A DNA stretch of 64,000 nucleotides from NCBI GenBank assembly GCA_964036195.1, contig OZ038456.1, forward strand, positions 14,942,001 through 15,006,000, in the 5' to 3' direction. This document shows, in pieces, positions 35,501-47,900 of the stretch (positions within the stretch are counted from its first letter, which is position 1; each line of letters begins with the position of its first letter). A program made the translations under genes and the position numbers. This stretch comes from Sphaerolaimus hirsutus. Taxonomy: Eukaryota > Nematoda > Chromadorea > Monhysterida > Sphaerolaimidae. The notes under the pieces were generated by a model. The model did not search any database. It was given only the letters and a program-made list of their open reading frames with translations, and was not told the origin of the DNA.

Positions 35501-38500
35501 TTTTTTTGCACCTGCCGGAAAACGGAAAAATGAAAGGCCGGAAAACGGAAACGGAAACAGAAAAATTTGCTGAAATTATGCCGGAAACGGAAAAAATTTG
35601 CTGAAATTTTGCCGGAAATGGAAAAAAAATTGCAGAAATTTATCCAGAAATCAAAAAATTTGCAGAAATCTTGCTAGAAATAGAAACAATTCATATTATT
35701 GAGAACCTGCATGCATGTTTACCAGTTTGGCTGAAACAGAGAACAGAGAATTGAGTCAGAAAATGGAAAAAAGTTGGCAAAACAGACAATTGTGCCGGAA
35801 AATGGAAAAAAAGGCAGAAAAACTGAAATTTTAGCCGGAAAACGGAATATGAGCCGGAAAAACGGAAACGGAAACGGAAAAAAAATTTAGCAGCCAGAAA
35901 ACGGAAATGGAAACGGAAAAAAATTGTCTGCGGAAAGCGGAAACGGAAAACGGAAAACGGAAAGTTGACACCCTAGACAAGTCTACAAAATGCGATTTTG
36001 AGTAAATCGCATTTTAAGTTTCAGACCCAATTCCAGGCCCGTGGTGCGTGTCCAATTTGGCTCTCTCATGTTTTCAATTAAGTTCCATATGTTGACAATA
36101 AAGTGTTAAATTTTCAGCCCCTAATCTCAACCTATATGTGAAAAATGGGGTGTCCATAAAATTCCATGCGGTTAGAGGAAAACTGTTTAGGGGAGGGAAA
36201 TGGACTTGTTGACTTCTTGCACTCGAGAACATTTTTGTTCCCGGGGAAGCCGAGGCTGCGTTATGGGAAAATTATGGACTTGTCGACTTTTAGAAATCGG
36301 TTTCCACAGTGGACTTATCACATTTATTGCGTTTTTTCCATTAAAAAAAAGGATGCGGAGGATGGACTTGTCGACTTTTAGCCGAAAACTAACTGGACTT
36401 GTCGACTTCTTGCCCAATTTTTTTTGCATTTTCCCCAAAAATGTCAAATTTGGTACTATGCCATATGGGTAGGGTGTCAAATTTCCGTTTTCCATTTTCC
36501 ATTTCCGTTTTCCGCAGGCAAATTTTTTCCGTTTTGCGGCTGCTGACATTTTTTTCCATTTTCGGTTCCGTTTTCTGGCCACTTTTTTTCGTTTCCGTTT
36601 TTCCTCATTTTCTGTTTTCCTGCAAAATTTTCAGTTTTTCCCCTTTTTCCATTTTCTGCCTCAATTTCCAGTTTTTCCGCTTTTTTCTGTTTTCCGCCTG
36701 AATTTTCCATTTTCTGCCTCATTTTACTTTTTTCTGGCTCAACTTTCTGTTTTCTGTTCCAGCCAAACTGGTAGACATTCATGCAGATTTTCAATTATGT
36801 AAATTTTCTGTTTCAAGCAAAATTTCTGCAAATTTTTTCCACTTCCAGCAAAATTTTAGCAAATTTTGTCCGTTTTCCAGCAAAATTTCAGCAAATTGTT
36901 CTGTTTCCATGCAAATTTCATTTTTCCGTTTCCGTTTTTCCAGCCCATTTTTCCGTTTTCCGGCAGCTGAAATTGTTTTTCCGTTTCCGTTTTCCGTAAA
37001 AAAAATTTTTTGACACCCTACATATAGCATGTGAGGTCAAAAAATTTATGGAAAGTTATGGAAAATGTGCCGAAGTAAACTCGGCAGACATTATGCGAGT
37101 CAATGGTCTAACGAATTTTTGTACGAGTGCCATTCTAACCCAATTTCATTGTATTTGACACTCGTATTTCATGCGTAGGGATGACCATCAACAAATTTTT
37201 CAATTAGATTAGTGAAACGTCACCGACGAAATTTGAATTAAAGATCTACACTTGATAAATATACGGTAATTTCTTATTATTACGAACATAGTGAGCATTT
37301 TATGTTATTCAGAGCAATTTTTAGATTTTCAAAACGATCCAGATTTCGCTAGTGGTGTACAGTGTACAGGGTCGTTCTTCCCTTGTTCTTTCGCACGCAC
37401 ACATACGTACTTTTTTGTGGGAAACTGTCCGGGCTGTTACAATAAAATACCTTGTTATCTGCTTTCATACGACAATATGCGTGACCAGTTTATCCTGTTC
37501 TCGCATAAAACGTCGGATTGAATAAGATTTACCATGAATCGATTGGAATGCATTCATTCAAATTCAAAATTAACGTAACAATTTTAACGAAATTTAAAAT
37601 TGGTACGTAAGGGCCGAATCACTGATTCCTTTCATGTCTGCCGAGTTTAGCCCAGGGGGCAGTCCCAAGCCCTGTAAAGTGTAAAGTAAAGTGTCAAATG
37701 TAAAGTCAAATGCGAAGTCAAGTGTCAATTTAAACAAAAAAAAAAAGATTTTATTACTGAACTTTGCATGACAATTGACACTTTACTTTGCATTTGACTT
37801 TACATTTGACACTTTACTTTACACTTTACAGGGCTTGGGATTGGCACCAGATGACATTTCCAGGCCTAACTCGAAATTCTCATATTTTGGACTTGTCGAC
37901 TTTAAGAATTGAACGCCTCATTTGTCAAATTGAACAAGAATTGCCTTGAAGGCAATTTGAAATATGAATGTGTCATTTTGCTGAAGTTTCAATATGACAA
38001 ATTGATTTTAAGATGACTTAAATTCAGGTTGATCGCTTTCATCGTTGATGTTTGATTATCGAGTGGAAGTCCCACACCCTGTAAAGTGTAAAGTCAAGTG
38101 TCAGGTGTCATGTAAAATGTCGAACAACATATTTAGAAAAACAAAAACAGATTTTATTATTGATATTTCGACATTTTACATGGTACTTGGCTTTACACTT
38201 TACATGGTGCGGGACTGCCCCCAGACCTGACACAATCAATGTTTTTGTTCATTCTGGCCTTCATTGACAATTTGAAAACTTGTAATATTTCACACCTATC
38301 ACGTAGAATGGGGGGGCCTATTCAACGGGGAATCTTTACCGTTTACTTACTCTCTCGGCTGACAGGGGGGTACTACTCAAGTGTGGAACCAATCGAGGAT
38401 TACGGTATTTTGTTACTTTGCAGACGGTGATGGCGCACGCGACCGCTGGGACACAAATCACAGGAAAAATGAAGTCACTTTTGTCCGAATGTCATGAGTG

Positions 38501-38603
38501 CTTGTTGGTGGCTTATGGTAATTTGGCAGGTGATTATATGGCCATGAAGTTTGGACGAGTGGGGGTCGATGTTTTTGGTGTGATGTTTGCGATGAGGGTT
38601 TAA
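30943..38603 (+). CDS. SET and MYND domain protein (SMYD4/SmydA-like)
   Basis: Protein lysine methyltransferase-like SMYD family member. Exons: 30943-31319, 31705-31952, 32296-32365, 32637-32802, 33168-33364, 33429-33554, 34323-34527, 35031-35177, 38424-38603 (TAA). All phases fit, giving 571 residues if the ATG at 30943 is used; in-frame ATGs at 31015 and 31033 are alternatives and upstream exons may exist. The split SET start is DIPRGSILMIEQPYG. The MYND-type zinc residues follow (CNFCGKR, CGEKKCGAKWCGQFCR). The SET core GLLNHSCNPN and VFANYGP is in 33168-33364, and the post-SET cysteines (WCICDVC, YKCDKC) are in 33429-33554. The C-terminal exons are helical. Target protein unknown. Introns hold a tRNA gene and several MITEs; the last intron (35178-38423) is almost entirely nested transposons. 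Confidence 0.85.
32539..32611 (+). tRNA. tRNA-Ala (AGC)
   Basis: A cloverleaf can be drawn by eye. The acceptor stem GGGCCTG pairs with CAGGTCC with one G-T pair. The D arm is GCTC...GAGC. The anticodon stem is CGCGC/GCGCG around loop TTAGCAT, with anticodon AGC at 32572-32574. The T arm is GTGGG-ATCGATG-CCCAC. The discriminator base is A, and CCA is not encoded. A TTTTTT terminator lies at 32618-32623. It sits in the sense orientation inside an intron of the SMYD-like gene, 25 bases before the next exon. Confidence 0.95.
33565..33985. mobile_element. Mariner-like MITE in the SMYD intron
   Basis: TA-flanked CCGTATTACCTCGAAATACC ends, with the same core subtype as 28663-29081. It begins only 10 bases after the exon ending at 33554, so the splice donor region abuts the element. 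Confidence 0.75.
34010..34260. repeat. Degenerate inverted repeat with 'gagttcaccagaa' motif
   Basis: The arms 'cacacttgagttcaccagaacg' and 'cattctggtgaactcaaatgc' face each other within a SMYD intron. A related degenerate copy ('tttgagttcaccggaataag') is at 48480-48600 in a FoxA intron. Probably an old hairpin MITE. Confidence 0.45.
35385..37920. mobile_element. Third GAGGCGTCT-type element with three nested insertions
   Basis: The outer ends TTGAGGCGTCTAATTCTAA and AAGAATTGAACGCCTCA match 7402-8979. Inside are: 35417-35975, with TAGGGTGTCAAC ends and perfect duplication GACAAGTC (35409-35416, 35976-35983); 36470-37020, with the same family ends in opposite internal orientation and imperfect duplication catatggg/catatagc; and 37655-37848, a TCCCAAGCCCTGTAAA MITE. 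The first two are filled with degenerate GGAAAACGGAAAC (or complement) units. All lie in the last SMYD intron. Confidence 0.82.
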
Positions 38604-41600
38604 AAAGGTAAAAGGGTTTTTCATTTTAAAGGTTTGTTTAAAAGGGTTTTTCATTTTTTGTCAGATTTTGAGTAAAGTTGTTGATTCGTTGGTTTTTTTT
38701 AATCGCATTTTTAATTTGATTTTTAGTGAACCACAATGGCCCACACACGCTAGTTGACGTCCTCAATTCGTGTCAACTCAATGTCAACTAAATAGGTATC
38801 ACAAAAGATTTGTTTTAAAGGCATCACATTCACACTTAACATAAACAGTGAAAATTGCGTAAAATAGCATGATGTAAAATGAACTACCTATGCTGTATCA
38901 GATAGGAAAGTTGAAATGACATAATTACTAAAATTTAGTTGACAGGAGTTCAGTTGACAGGAATTCAGTTGACATCCAGCGTGTGTGGCGCCAATGAAAC
39001 ACCGTGACATTGATCATTTGCCTATATCTGAATTTGCCAACAAACTTAATCCAAACAACTTCCCTTCCCCTTCTCAAACCTGAACGACTTTAATTTATTT
39101 AGCCCACCCCCACTTCGCCCGGCGCAGTTGCAAAACAATTTCAAGTGTTTTCGCATTTGAGACGTCACTCTTGTTTAAATAGTTTAGCTATTGTCCGCAA
39201 CTCTGTTGTCACTTTGCTGTTTCCACTAGCACTGAGTCATATTTGCTTGAACACACCCAGTTTCCGATTTTAGCTTACCTACCTACTTATTTTAGTTTAC
39301 GGGTGCAGTTCAGTTTCCTGTGTGGGCAGGTGAGTATTTATGGGTTAAGGGTGGCTGGCATTTTTCAACTATTGTATTTGCTTGAATAGTTCCCCCTTTG
39401 AATAATTCCCCCCTCGAATAATCCCCCTCTGTCAGACGAGTGAGGAAATAATAATTCCCCCCTCGAATAATCCCCCCTTAAAAGATTTGATTAATTTGTT
39501 CTACCTTATTTTAACAAAAATGGCACGTTATTGTGTTTATAAGGCATGTTTCGGGAAATGAGTTGATGGAAACATGCTTGAAAATTTTGACGGAATAATA
39601 ATCCCCCCCCTTGAATAATTCCCCCCTCGAATAGTTCCCCCCTCAAAAATGGCTGACGAAATAATAATCCCCCAGGGGGATTATTCAAGCAAATACGGTA
39701 TTTTTAAAAAAATTGTCTTTTAAATAAAATGACAAGCATTGAAACCATTTTAAAAGGTGCAAGCCAAAATTTATAATGCCATTTCATAGTTCCACAGCTC
39801 GTTTCAAAGTAATTACAATACATAGGCGACTCATCCATAAAGCCGGAGTTACAGCACAACGATAAATTGAAGATGAAGCCACAAATACATGTCGCCGCAA
39901 ATTCGATTACCCAATGGGCCCACACACACTAGTTGACATCGCAAATTCGCGTAAACTCAGTGTCAATTGAATAAAACAAGAAGTTTTTAAAAAGCATCAC
40001 ACTTAACAGGAACAATGAAAATGAAGTGTCATGATGTAAAATTAACTATGCTCTATCAGATATATAAGTTGAAATCACAGTATCACTCAAATTCAGTTTA
40101 CATTTAGTTGACACGAACTCAGTTGACATCCAGTGTGTGGGGACCTAATAACGCTTAAAGATATCCATCCCTAAATCGACATGTTGAAAGCACTAACCGA
40201 TATCTTCATCGTGACCAAAAATTATCCACAAAGCTCCAGTGGTTCTTGAGATATCATTGAATAACGAAAATTTCGCTATTTGTCGGCAGCATTTCTCGTT
40301 GAGATTGCCGACAAATAGCGAAATTTTCAATTATCCAAAAAGGAAAAGCGTTGTCTTCGCAAACCTAAATCCAGTACCCATATCCACAGATATCAATTTT
40401 ATCCGCATTCAAAGCCAAAACCATGTAGGTACCGTATTTCCTCGAAATACCCCCCCCCCCTCGAAATACCCCCCCCTCGTTTGACCCCCCCCCCCTCTCG
40501 GGACCACTTTGAAACAATCACCCCCCCAACTCGAAATACCCCCCCCCCCCAAATTGAGTGTAAAGGGAACGTACATGACAAATACTGCAGTTTGTGTTCT
40601 GTGTACTGCAGAACACACGTTAAAACAATGTCAGTGTCACGTTAGAACAGTGTACATACCATCTACATACTAATATTAGTCTACAGAACCTTATAAATGG
40701 CGGTTTTTGTTGCATTTTTCGACGTCTGTGTACGTTTCAGACGACTATTTCGTACTTGGTTTTCAAAAATTTTCTTGTGAAATAATAACCCCCCCCCCTC
40801 GAAATACCCCCCCCCCTCGTTTAACCCCCCCCCCCTCTCGGGACCACTATGAAACAATCACCCCCCGGGGGGTATTTCGAGGAAATACGGTATCCCAAAT
40901 CCCATACAGGTAGGTACACTCACACCAGTTTGGCACAAAAGTACAAAACACGTCAACCCAAACACAGTCAACGAAACGTGCAGTGCGCAGTGTTCATTTG
41001 ACCCAAAAGCTTATGCCCTCCCCCCCCCCCAAAAGGCAGGTGCGCCAGGTACACCGAGTGAGATGTAAATGGTGTATTTGAGTGTAAAGGTAAAACGCGT
41101 AGTCGTATTTGACGATATTGTGAAATGGCGCGCATTGGTGGGGAATTGATTTTTTGGGGTTGGATTGTAGTTGATTAATTGTTGGCAAAGTCTTCAGAGC
41201 GGGTTGCTTCTAAGAAAAAGTTTATCATCCATGATATTTCTTTTCACCATGGACTGAATGTGTACTTTTCAGTTCAGGAAAAAAACTGCGACGAAAAGCC
41301 AATTGTAACGGTCGATCTAAAATGATGTTGGCCTAATCGAGAAAACTACAACGCGTCCAAATTCCAGCCAGATAGTAAAAAACTCAGATCTACATATAAT
41401 TTCGCCGCCGAAAATGCCATTCGCTTTAACTCAAGAATGCCCCAAAAATAGGCACCTTTCAGCTAGGTACCTTTATCATCAAACATCGCTCAAAAACATC
41501 CGCCAATGCGTCCGTGCACGCCCATCCTGTGTGTGTCACCACGGCGCCAAAGTCAAATATTTGCTCAGCGCCACAGCTATCTGCCAGTGTGCCCCATTTC

Positions 41601-42440
41601 TTGACACCAACGGCCTCTGACGCTTTTTCTGGCGTGGCGCCTGGCTCTTGGCGCTGGCGCCATGGAAAATGTACCTGGCGCGAAGTTTGATGTTTTCGAA
41701 TAATTCCTCGCCTTGAAACCCCCCCCTCACCCCTTCAATTAGTTCCCCCCACGAAAAAGTCGGACGAAAAACAATTCCCGGGGGAATTATTCGAGCAAAT
41801 ACGGCAATAACGTTTGGTGAAAAATTTAGTCTTGAGCATTGATTTTGAATAAAAATCTTGATAAAAGGAAAATTATAAATATTTCGGTGACTCTTTGTTT
41901 TACGTTTCACTGTCTAGCTGTAAACGCAGCTTTATATACCGTATTTCCTCGAAATACCCCCGGGGGGTTTATTGTTTCAGAGTGAGAATTTTGAGGGGGG
42001 GTTAAACGAGGGGGGGGGGTATTTCGAGGGGGGGTTTATTATTTCGCCAGAAATTTTTTGAAAACCAAGTACTAAATTGTCGTCTGAAACGTACGCAGAC
42101 GTTGAAAATGCAACAAAAATCGCCATTTATAAGACTCTAAAGACTTGTATAAGTGTGTAGACGTATAATCACTGTTCTCACATAACAGAGTCATCGTTTT
42201 TAACGTGTGTTTTGCATTACCCAGATGACAAAGCGCAGCCATTGTCATTTAAGTTCTCTATACACTAAATTTGGGGGGGGGGGTATTTCGAGGGGGGGGG
42301 TTTATAAGTTCATAGTGTCCATTTTGAGGGGGGGTATTTCGAGGGGGGGGGGGTATTTCGAGGGGGGGGGTATTTCGAGGAAATACGGTAAGTGCATAAA
42401 AACGGATATCGTTATTTCAGTGTAGGATCGTTTGATCATT
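38604..42440. mobile_element. Intergenic MITE cluster between SMYD and FoxA
   Basis: The cluster contains 38738-38992 and 39915-40146 (CACACGC-AGTTGAC family), 39371-39700 (CCGTATTTGCTCGAATAAT variant), 40430-40892 and 41937-42390 (mariner-like, CCGTATTTCC), and a truncated variant at 41690-41806 next to GGCGCC repeats (41540-41680). No gene was recognised; the ORFs seen here are fragments of repeats. Confidence 0.65.
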
Positions 42441-43430
42441 CCACACTAATTTGCACGTACATTATCAATAATCAGCATCATGTATGATAAAAATCTTCGA
42501 ACCAACACCGACGATAACGGTATCTTTGACTTATTTGAAATCGTACGGCTACACGGTACAACGAAGCATAATTCCCTTATCATTTTATCATTGGTTATTA
42601 TGGCTCATAGAAAAACGGCCAGAGCCCACGCAAACAAAAGTTCATGTGATTTGATAAAGCGAAGATGTTTATCAGAAAATTCATGCCAAATATTTCCGCT
42701 TGAGATTCAGTAGTCAAGAATATTTGTTATTTTTACAAAACATGTTTGCATAAATACTGTTCATGTTTAATAAATAGTCGCTCAAATACTATTTGCTTAC
42801 ATTGTCGAGAAAGTGAGCATTTTCTCTAGACATTATTTGCACACTTGCTTATTGAAATGCACACTAAAATAAGCCATTTCTACGCCGGATATTTTCACAA
42901 TATGAGATAATCTATTCGAGTGCCGCTCAAGCATTTCGCTCACACCTGTAATAGCTGTACTAAACTTTTTCTCCAGCCCACTCTGAAACTCGCGGCCCAA
43001 ATATTGCGGCCCAAATTTAATCCTACCCCCGCATCTAATGGCCCATTAATCCCACACATTTTCTCAGCGCAATCATGCGTGCAAAATATTCAATTCGGAG
43101 CACGTGTTTTTGCATGTGCCAAAATCGGATCATGGATTTTTTTATTCGTCCAAAACTAGAATCGGAAATGGTGTGAATTGCGCTCGCGCCCGCCCCCATC
43201 AGTTGAATATTATTGAAATATTTCTTCTAATATACGGTGTGTTTTATTGCGAGCCGAGAAAGCTTTTTAAAGTCATTGTCCAAGTTCTATTACCGCGCGA
43301 TAATTACCTCGTTGTTCGAACGAAATTCATTTGCACAATAATCGGACAAGAATCTCAACCTCTATTCCCATCATAAAAGTAATATCCCCCCCAAAAAACC
43401 GCCAAATTCCCGCAAAACACCGACCAACCC
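42441..43430. other. Unannotated unique-looking sequence
   Basis: No gene, RNA or repeat recognised. Short ORFs are present on the plus strand but lack recognisable motifs or splice context. Confidence 0.4.
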
Positions 43431-44060
43431 ATCGCTCATTGGTCACTTAAAACCCTAAACTCCGCCCACCCACAAAAGCGGCCGGGCGAGACGCAGGTGG
43501 GGCCGCGGCCGGACGTATCGCCCAGGTATATACTACACATATTTATACCAATGTAGACGTTGTATTAAATATATTTAGGTATATCTGCGTATTTAGGTAT
43601 ATGTCTTATGTATACATGTCAACCCAAAGTCCCAGTACACACGTAAATGTGTGCACAAGTGTATTATACCTGTCCGTGCCAGGCGGCGGGGCGTGCTTTT
43701 GCAGTTTGTGCCCCGGCACGAGCCCCCGCGTCGCATTTTCGCAGTTACCGTAAGATTTGGGATGGGTTTAAAATGAGTTTTCGGCTTTTTCGGCTAATTA
43801 GTGTGATGTGACTTTTGTGGCTCTCGCTGATTAATTAATTTGTCCCGTTTCGGCCGCGATTTATTTGTCTTGGCCCCGTATCAATGGCGGAGTTATTTTT
43901 CGGCCGCGCCGCGGCGATATAAATAAATATTTGAGTTCGGCGACGCGCGCAAGCTAATATTGAACCTGGACAAATACTTGAAGCAAGAATTTCTGCCACC
44001 GCTCGCAAATGTGAGCAGTTTTAGGTCGGGCGCAAACATTTCTGTTGATTTTACATACCT
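43431..44060 (+). promoter_or_regulatory. GC/CpG-rich putative FoxA control region
   Basis: This stretch differs from the A+T-rich, repeat-filled surroundings. It has many CpG steps (gccgggcgagacgc, cggccgcgccgcggcgat), several homeodomain-type TAATTA or ATTAATTAAT sites near 43795-43840, a TATAAATA box-like sequence near 43917, and no transposon. It lies 0.9-1.5 kb upstream of the FoxA start codon. Calling it promoter or 5' untranslated sequence is inference from composition and position. Confidence 0.45.
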
Positions 44061-44939
44061 GTAGTAATAATAATAAATGTTTGAGCCAACAAAAAAGTTG
44101 TGTGTGGTGTTCGCTTTTGTTGGCAGACGATTCGCAAATACGCCGTTTTGAGTAAATATTTGCGATTTGTTTTGATTTTAATTAGGCTTTCAGATCGTTT
44201 CCGCTTGTTTAAATCTTGACAGCCATGACTTGTATAAAAATATCGATAAAAGATGCGACAAATGATTATTCACTCCCGCATGCATATTTACATGACTTAA
44301 TTGCCTAATCTTAGAACTGGCGCCAAAATTATCGCAAGCATTTCCTTCCTACCTCCACACAACAAGTGTCCTGATTATGTGCGTAAATATTTTAATTTAT
44401 ACTTTGAAATATTTAGTTCACCAGTCATCCAAATATCAGCACCAATGTGTAGATATTATCCAGTTATCCCATCCCGATATGATTTTTTTTGTTTCGATTT
44501 GAACTGTTAAGGTGTTATAGGTTATGGTGGAATCTTAAGATTTGGCAACGATGTTGAGTAATCGGAAAATTGTCAATTTATTCCGACTGCAATAGAAACG
44601 TGTTTGTCTGATCAAATTTGCCATTTAAACTACCTACCTACCAATAAAAATGTACTGCTCAAGTCACATACGCAGTGCTGCGCTGCTATGCTGCAATGTC
44701 ATATATTTTTCAACTCATTTGGTTCATGTAGTATGAGCGAGTTAAGGATGCAAGGGTCAGCAAAGTTTGCCATTTTACATGTCAACTGAAAGTTTGCTTG
44801 ACATTTGACATTTTACAGTACATTTTATCTCAAATATCACCACAAATCTCACGCTGCAAATTCACATCCGACACTCACCACAGGTAGCGCTATCAAAATA
44901 TTTCAATTAACCCACCAATCCAAAAAATATCCGTAAACT

Positions 44940-47900
44940 ATGATCGACCACCAACAAAATCAGCAGCAATATTCAGAGCACAATAACAACGACGGGAGTT
45001 TGAATCAAAACGGCGAAAGGAATTCACCGAATGACGCCGGAAATAGCGCTGGGGAAAGTGCCAAACAGAGACCTGCACCAGCTGCGAGTGTGCCCTGTAA
45101 TTTGGTAGGTTTTTTGGAATTTTGTAATTTTTAAGACTACTTAAGTTTGCAAATTATTCCGAGAGACCCGAAAAAAGCCGCCAACACACCCCCACAGACA
45201 CGTACAAAAATTTTCCCACCAATGAAAAAGGTACCTCCCTAATCGCAATCTTGGTGACTCAGCGCACTTTAATAAAATACTAGCCACCCCCCCCCCCCAC
45301 CCGCCCACACACTGCCATATTTGCAATCGCGCGGCGACACTTGACACACTTTACTTGCAACTTTCAAACGCAACTTCAGATGGCAACGTCGGGTTTGCGC
45401 CCTTCGCCGGGCGCCCTACAATCGGCTGCAGGGTCGCACCCGCCCACACCCAATACGGGGTTGCATCAGGTGCATTTTGGGTGTTTTTGGGTTGTACTTT
45501 TTTGTGATGGGAGAAGTGTGATTTTAATTGTGATTGTTACTGAGAATATTCGATGTAGAATGGTGTGCTTCTGGACTGATTTATGATGAAGGATAGCTTC
45601 CATTTTCCAGAGCATTTTACATGGCTTTTGACACTTTACATGATATTTGACATTATCTGCCGCCAGAACCGCAAGCTGCAATCCATCCACAAACCCATCA
45701 AAACCAAACCCCCCCCCCACCCCCAGCCCGGCTCACACACCACAAACATGCGGCCGGCGCCAATGACCGACACGATCGAGGTGTCTGTCCCCTCCCACTC
45801 GTCGTCGCACATGTCCTCCTCCAGCCCCCAGCAGCTCCAGTCGGGCACCGAGCCCACCGACGACAATCCCGCGGCCGGCGGCAACAACCACAATTCTGGG
45901 GCGGCCGGTTTTACTACTTTGAGCGGGGTTGTCGGCGGTGTGCAGCACAATGTCGCTAGTTTGCTGCAGCAGCATCATAATAATCAGCAGCAGAGCGCTT
46001 TTGATTATGGACCATTGGCTACTGTGCCTGGTGGGTTGGAAATGGGGTTGATGTGATTTGGGGTGGTGGTTTGACTGTTTTTGATAGTTTGATTGAAATG
46101 TGACGGTGGCTTGTGGCCGGCAAATTGTGGTTTTGACAAAATGCTTCGAGATTCGTTTTTAAAAAATTTTTGTTCTAAACAACAAATGTCTAAATTCTAA
46201 AATTTCCAAACAAAAGATCAGCACAATTTTTGTGTTCAATAATCTTTGCATTTTAATCCAAAACCCGCCAAATTCCGCGCAGGCCTCTCCTCCATCAACC
46301 CGCTAACCTCTCTGGGCATCCCGAACTCGATGGGCGTGTCCATGGCGGACATGTCGTGCGCCAACAGCATGGGCCACGCCGCCCTGCCCACGTACACTTA
46401 CGGGTCGCCAAATGCTATCGGCGCCCAGTATGCGAATGGCGCCGGTGCGCCTGTGATGAATGCTGGGGTTTATGGTGAGTTTTGGGTTTTTTTGTATATC
46501 CGAAAGGATTTTGATCTCGTTATGCACGAAAGCGCGAAGAAAACCCAGCGGCAGTTGTCGTCAGGTCCCAGTCCCAGATCCTGTAAATTGTCCTGTAAAA
46601 TGTCAAATATCACACAGAGTGTCAAAAGACATGTAAAATACCCTGCAAAATGGCAACCGAGTGGCCATTTTACAGGGAATATTACATGACTTTTGACAGT
46701 TTGCATGACATTTGACAGGACATCTTTCAGGGTCTGGAACTGCCCCCTGGTGCCACTCCCAGCCACTGTAAAATGTCAAATGTCATACAAAATGTCTAAA
46801 CAAAAGTGATGTAAAATGCTGGTTTGCCAATTGCAGGTCATTTTTCATGACTTTTGAAAATTTACATGCCATTTGACATTTTTCCGCAATCTTCCCAAAC
46901 TCAACAACCGCCCCTCCCCCTTCACAGCGCCCTACCCCTCGCCCTACACTGGAGGCGCGGGGGGCAGCTACCCCTCCCCCTTGACATCAGCCATGTCCAG
47001 TTCGACCCTGCTCGACGGGAACAACTTGTCGCCGGGCCAGAGTCAACTGTGCGCCGCGGGGGGTCACCTGAATCAGGCGAACGGCAGCAGACCCCAGGCG
47101 CAGGCGTCCATTAGTTTGGCCCCCGCGGGGGGTGAATGCAGCCCCAATGGGGGGGTTGGCAGGGGGAGGGCTGATCAGCAGGCGGCCAAGGTTTTTACGT
47201 TGGTTTCTTTTCGTTGGTGTTTCTGTGTTTTAGTTTGGGGGGTGGAATATGAAGCTCAGAAGGGATTTAATTATTGTCAAATTAACTCAAATATGTCTAA
47301 AACAAATTTACCAGTTTTGGCAATTTCGGTTGTCAACAAGTGTGTGTGTGTAGGGTCAATTAACCAGGATTTTACCTGAAATTTGAGATTGCTCGATCCA
47401 ACCTGTCAAAAAATAAACACCAAAAAACTCCCATCCACCAAAAAACGAGGCGTGTCAAAAAAATCACGCCAAATTTCCACTTCCCAAACATTTCACAGGT
47501 CCTCCTTTCGTCGCAGTTACACGCACGCCAAGCCGCCCTACAGCTACATTTCCCTGATCACAATGGCCATACAGCAGTCGCCGTCGAAAATGCTCACTTT
47601 GAGCGAGATTTATCAGTTTATCATGGATCTGTTCCCGTATTATAGACAGAATCAGCAGAGGTTTGTTGAGGGAGTTTTGGGATGGGTTTTTGGTGAACTG
47701 GAAATTAGTTTGAGTTCGCGAAATATGTGATCTTGAAACCGTTGAGTTTACAGCCGAAATTTCCAGAACTGATAAATATGGTTTAGATAATGTGAGGCTC
47801 ACTGGGATGAATCATTTTTGATCTCCATGAAAAAGTACCTAGTTGAGTACTTCGTAAACTTACTTACGGTTTACTTACGGTAAACTCAGATACGGTGAAT

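Noticed and set aside
40430..40560. Telomere-like or centromere-like poly-C region
   Set aside because: The C runs are the subterminal part of a reversed CCGTATTT-type MITE.
45636..45978. Minus-strand ORFs opposite FoxA exon 3
   Set aside because: Shadows of the GC-rich FoxA coding exon; the plus-strand frame joins all neighbouring exons in phase.
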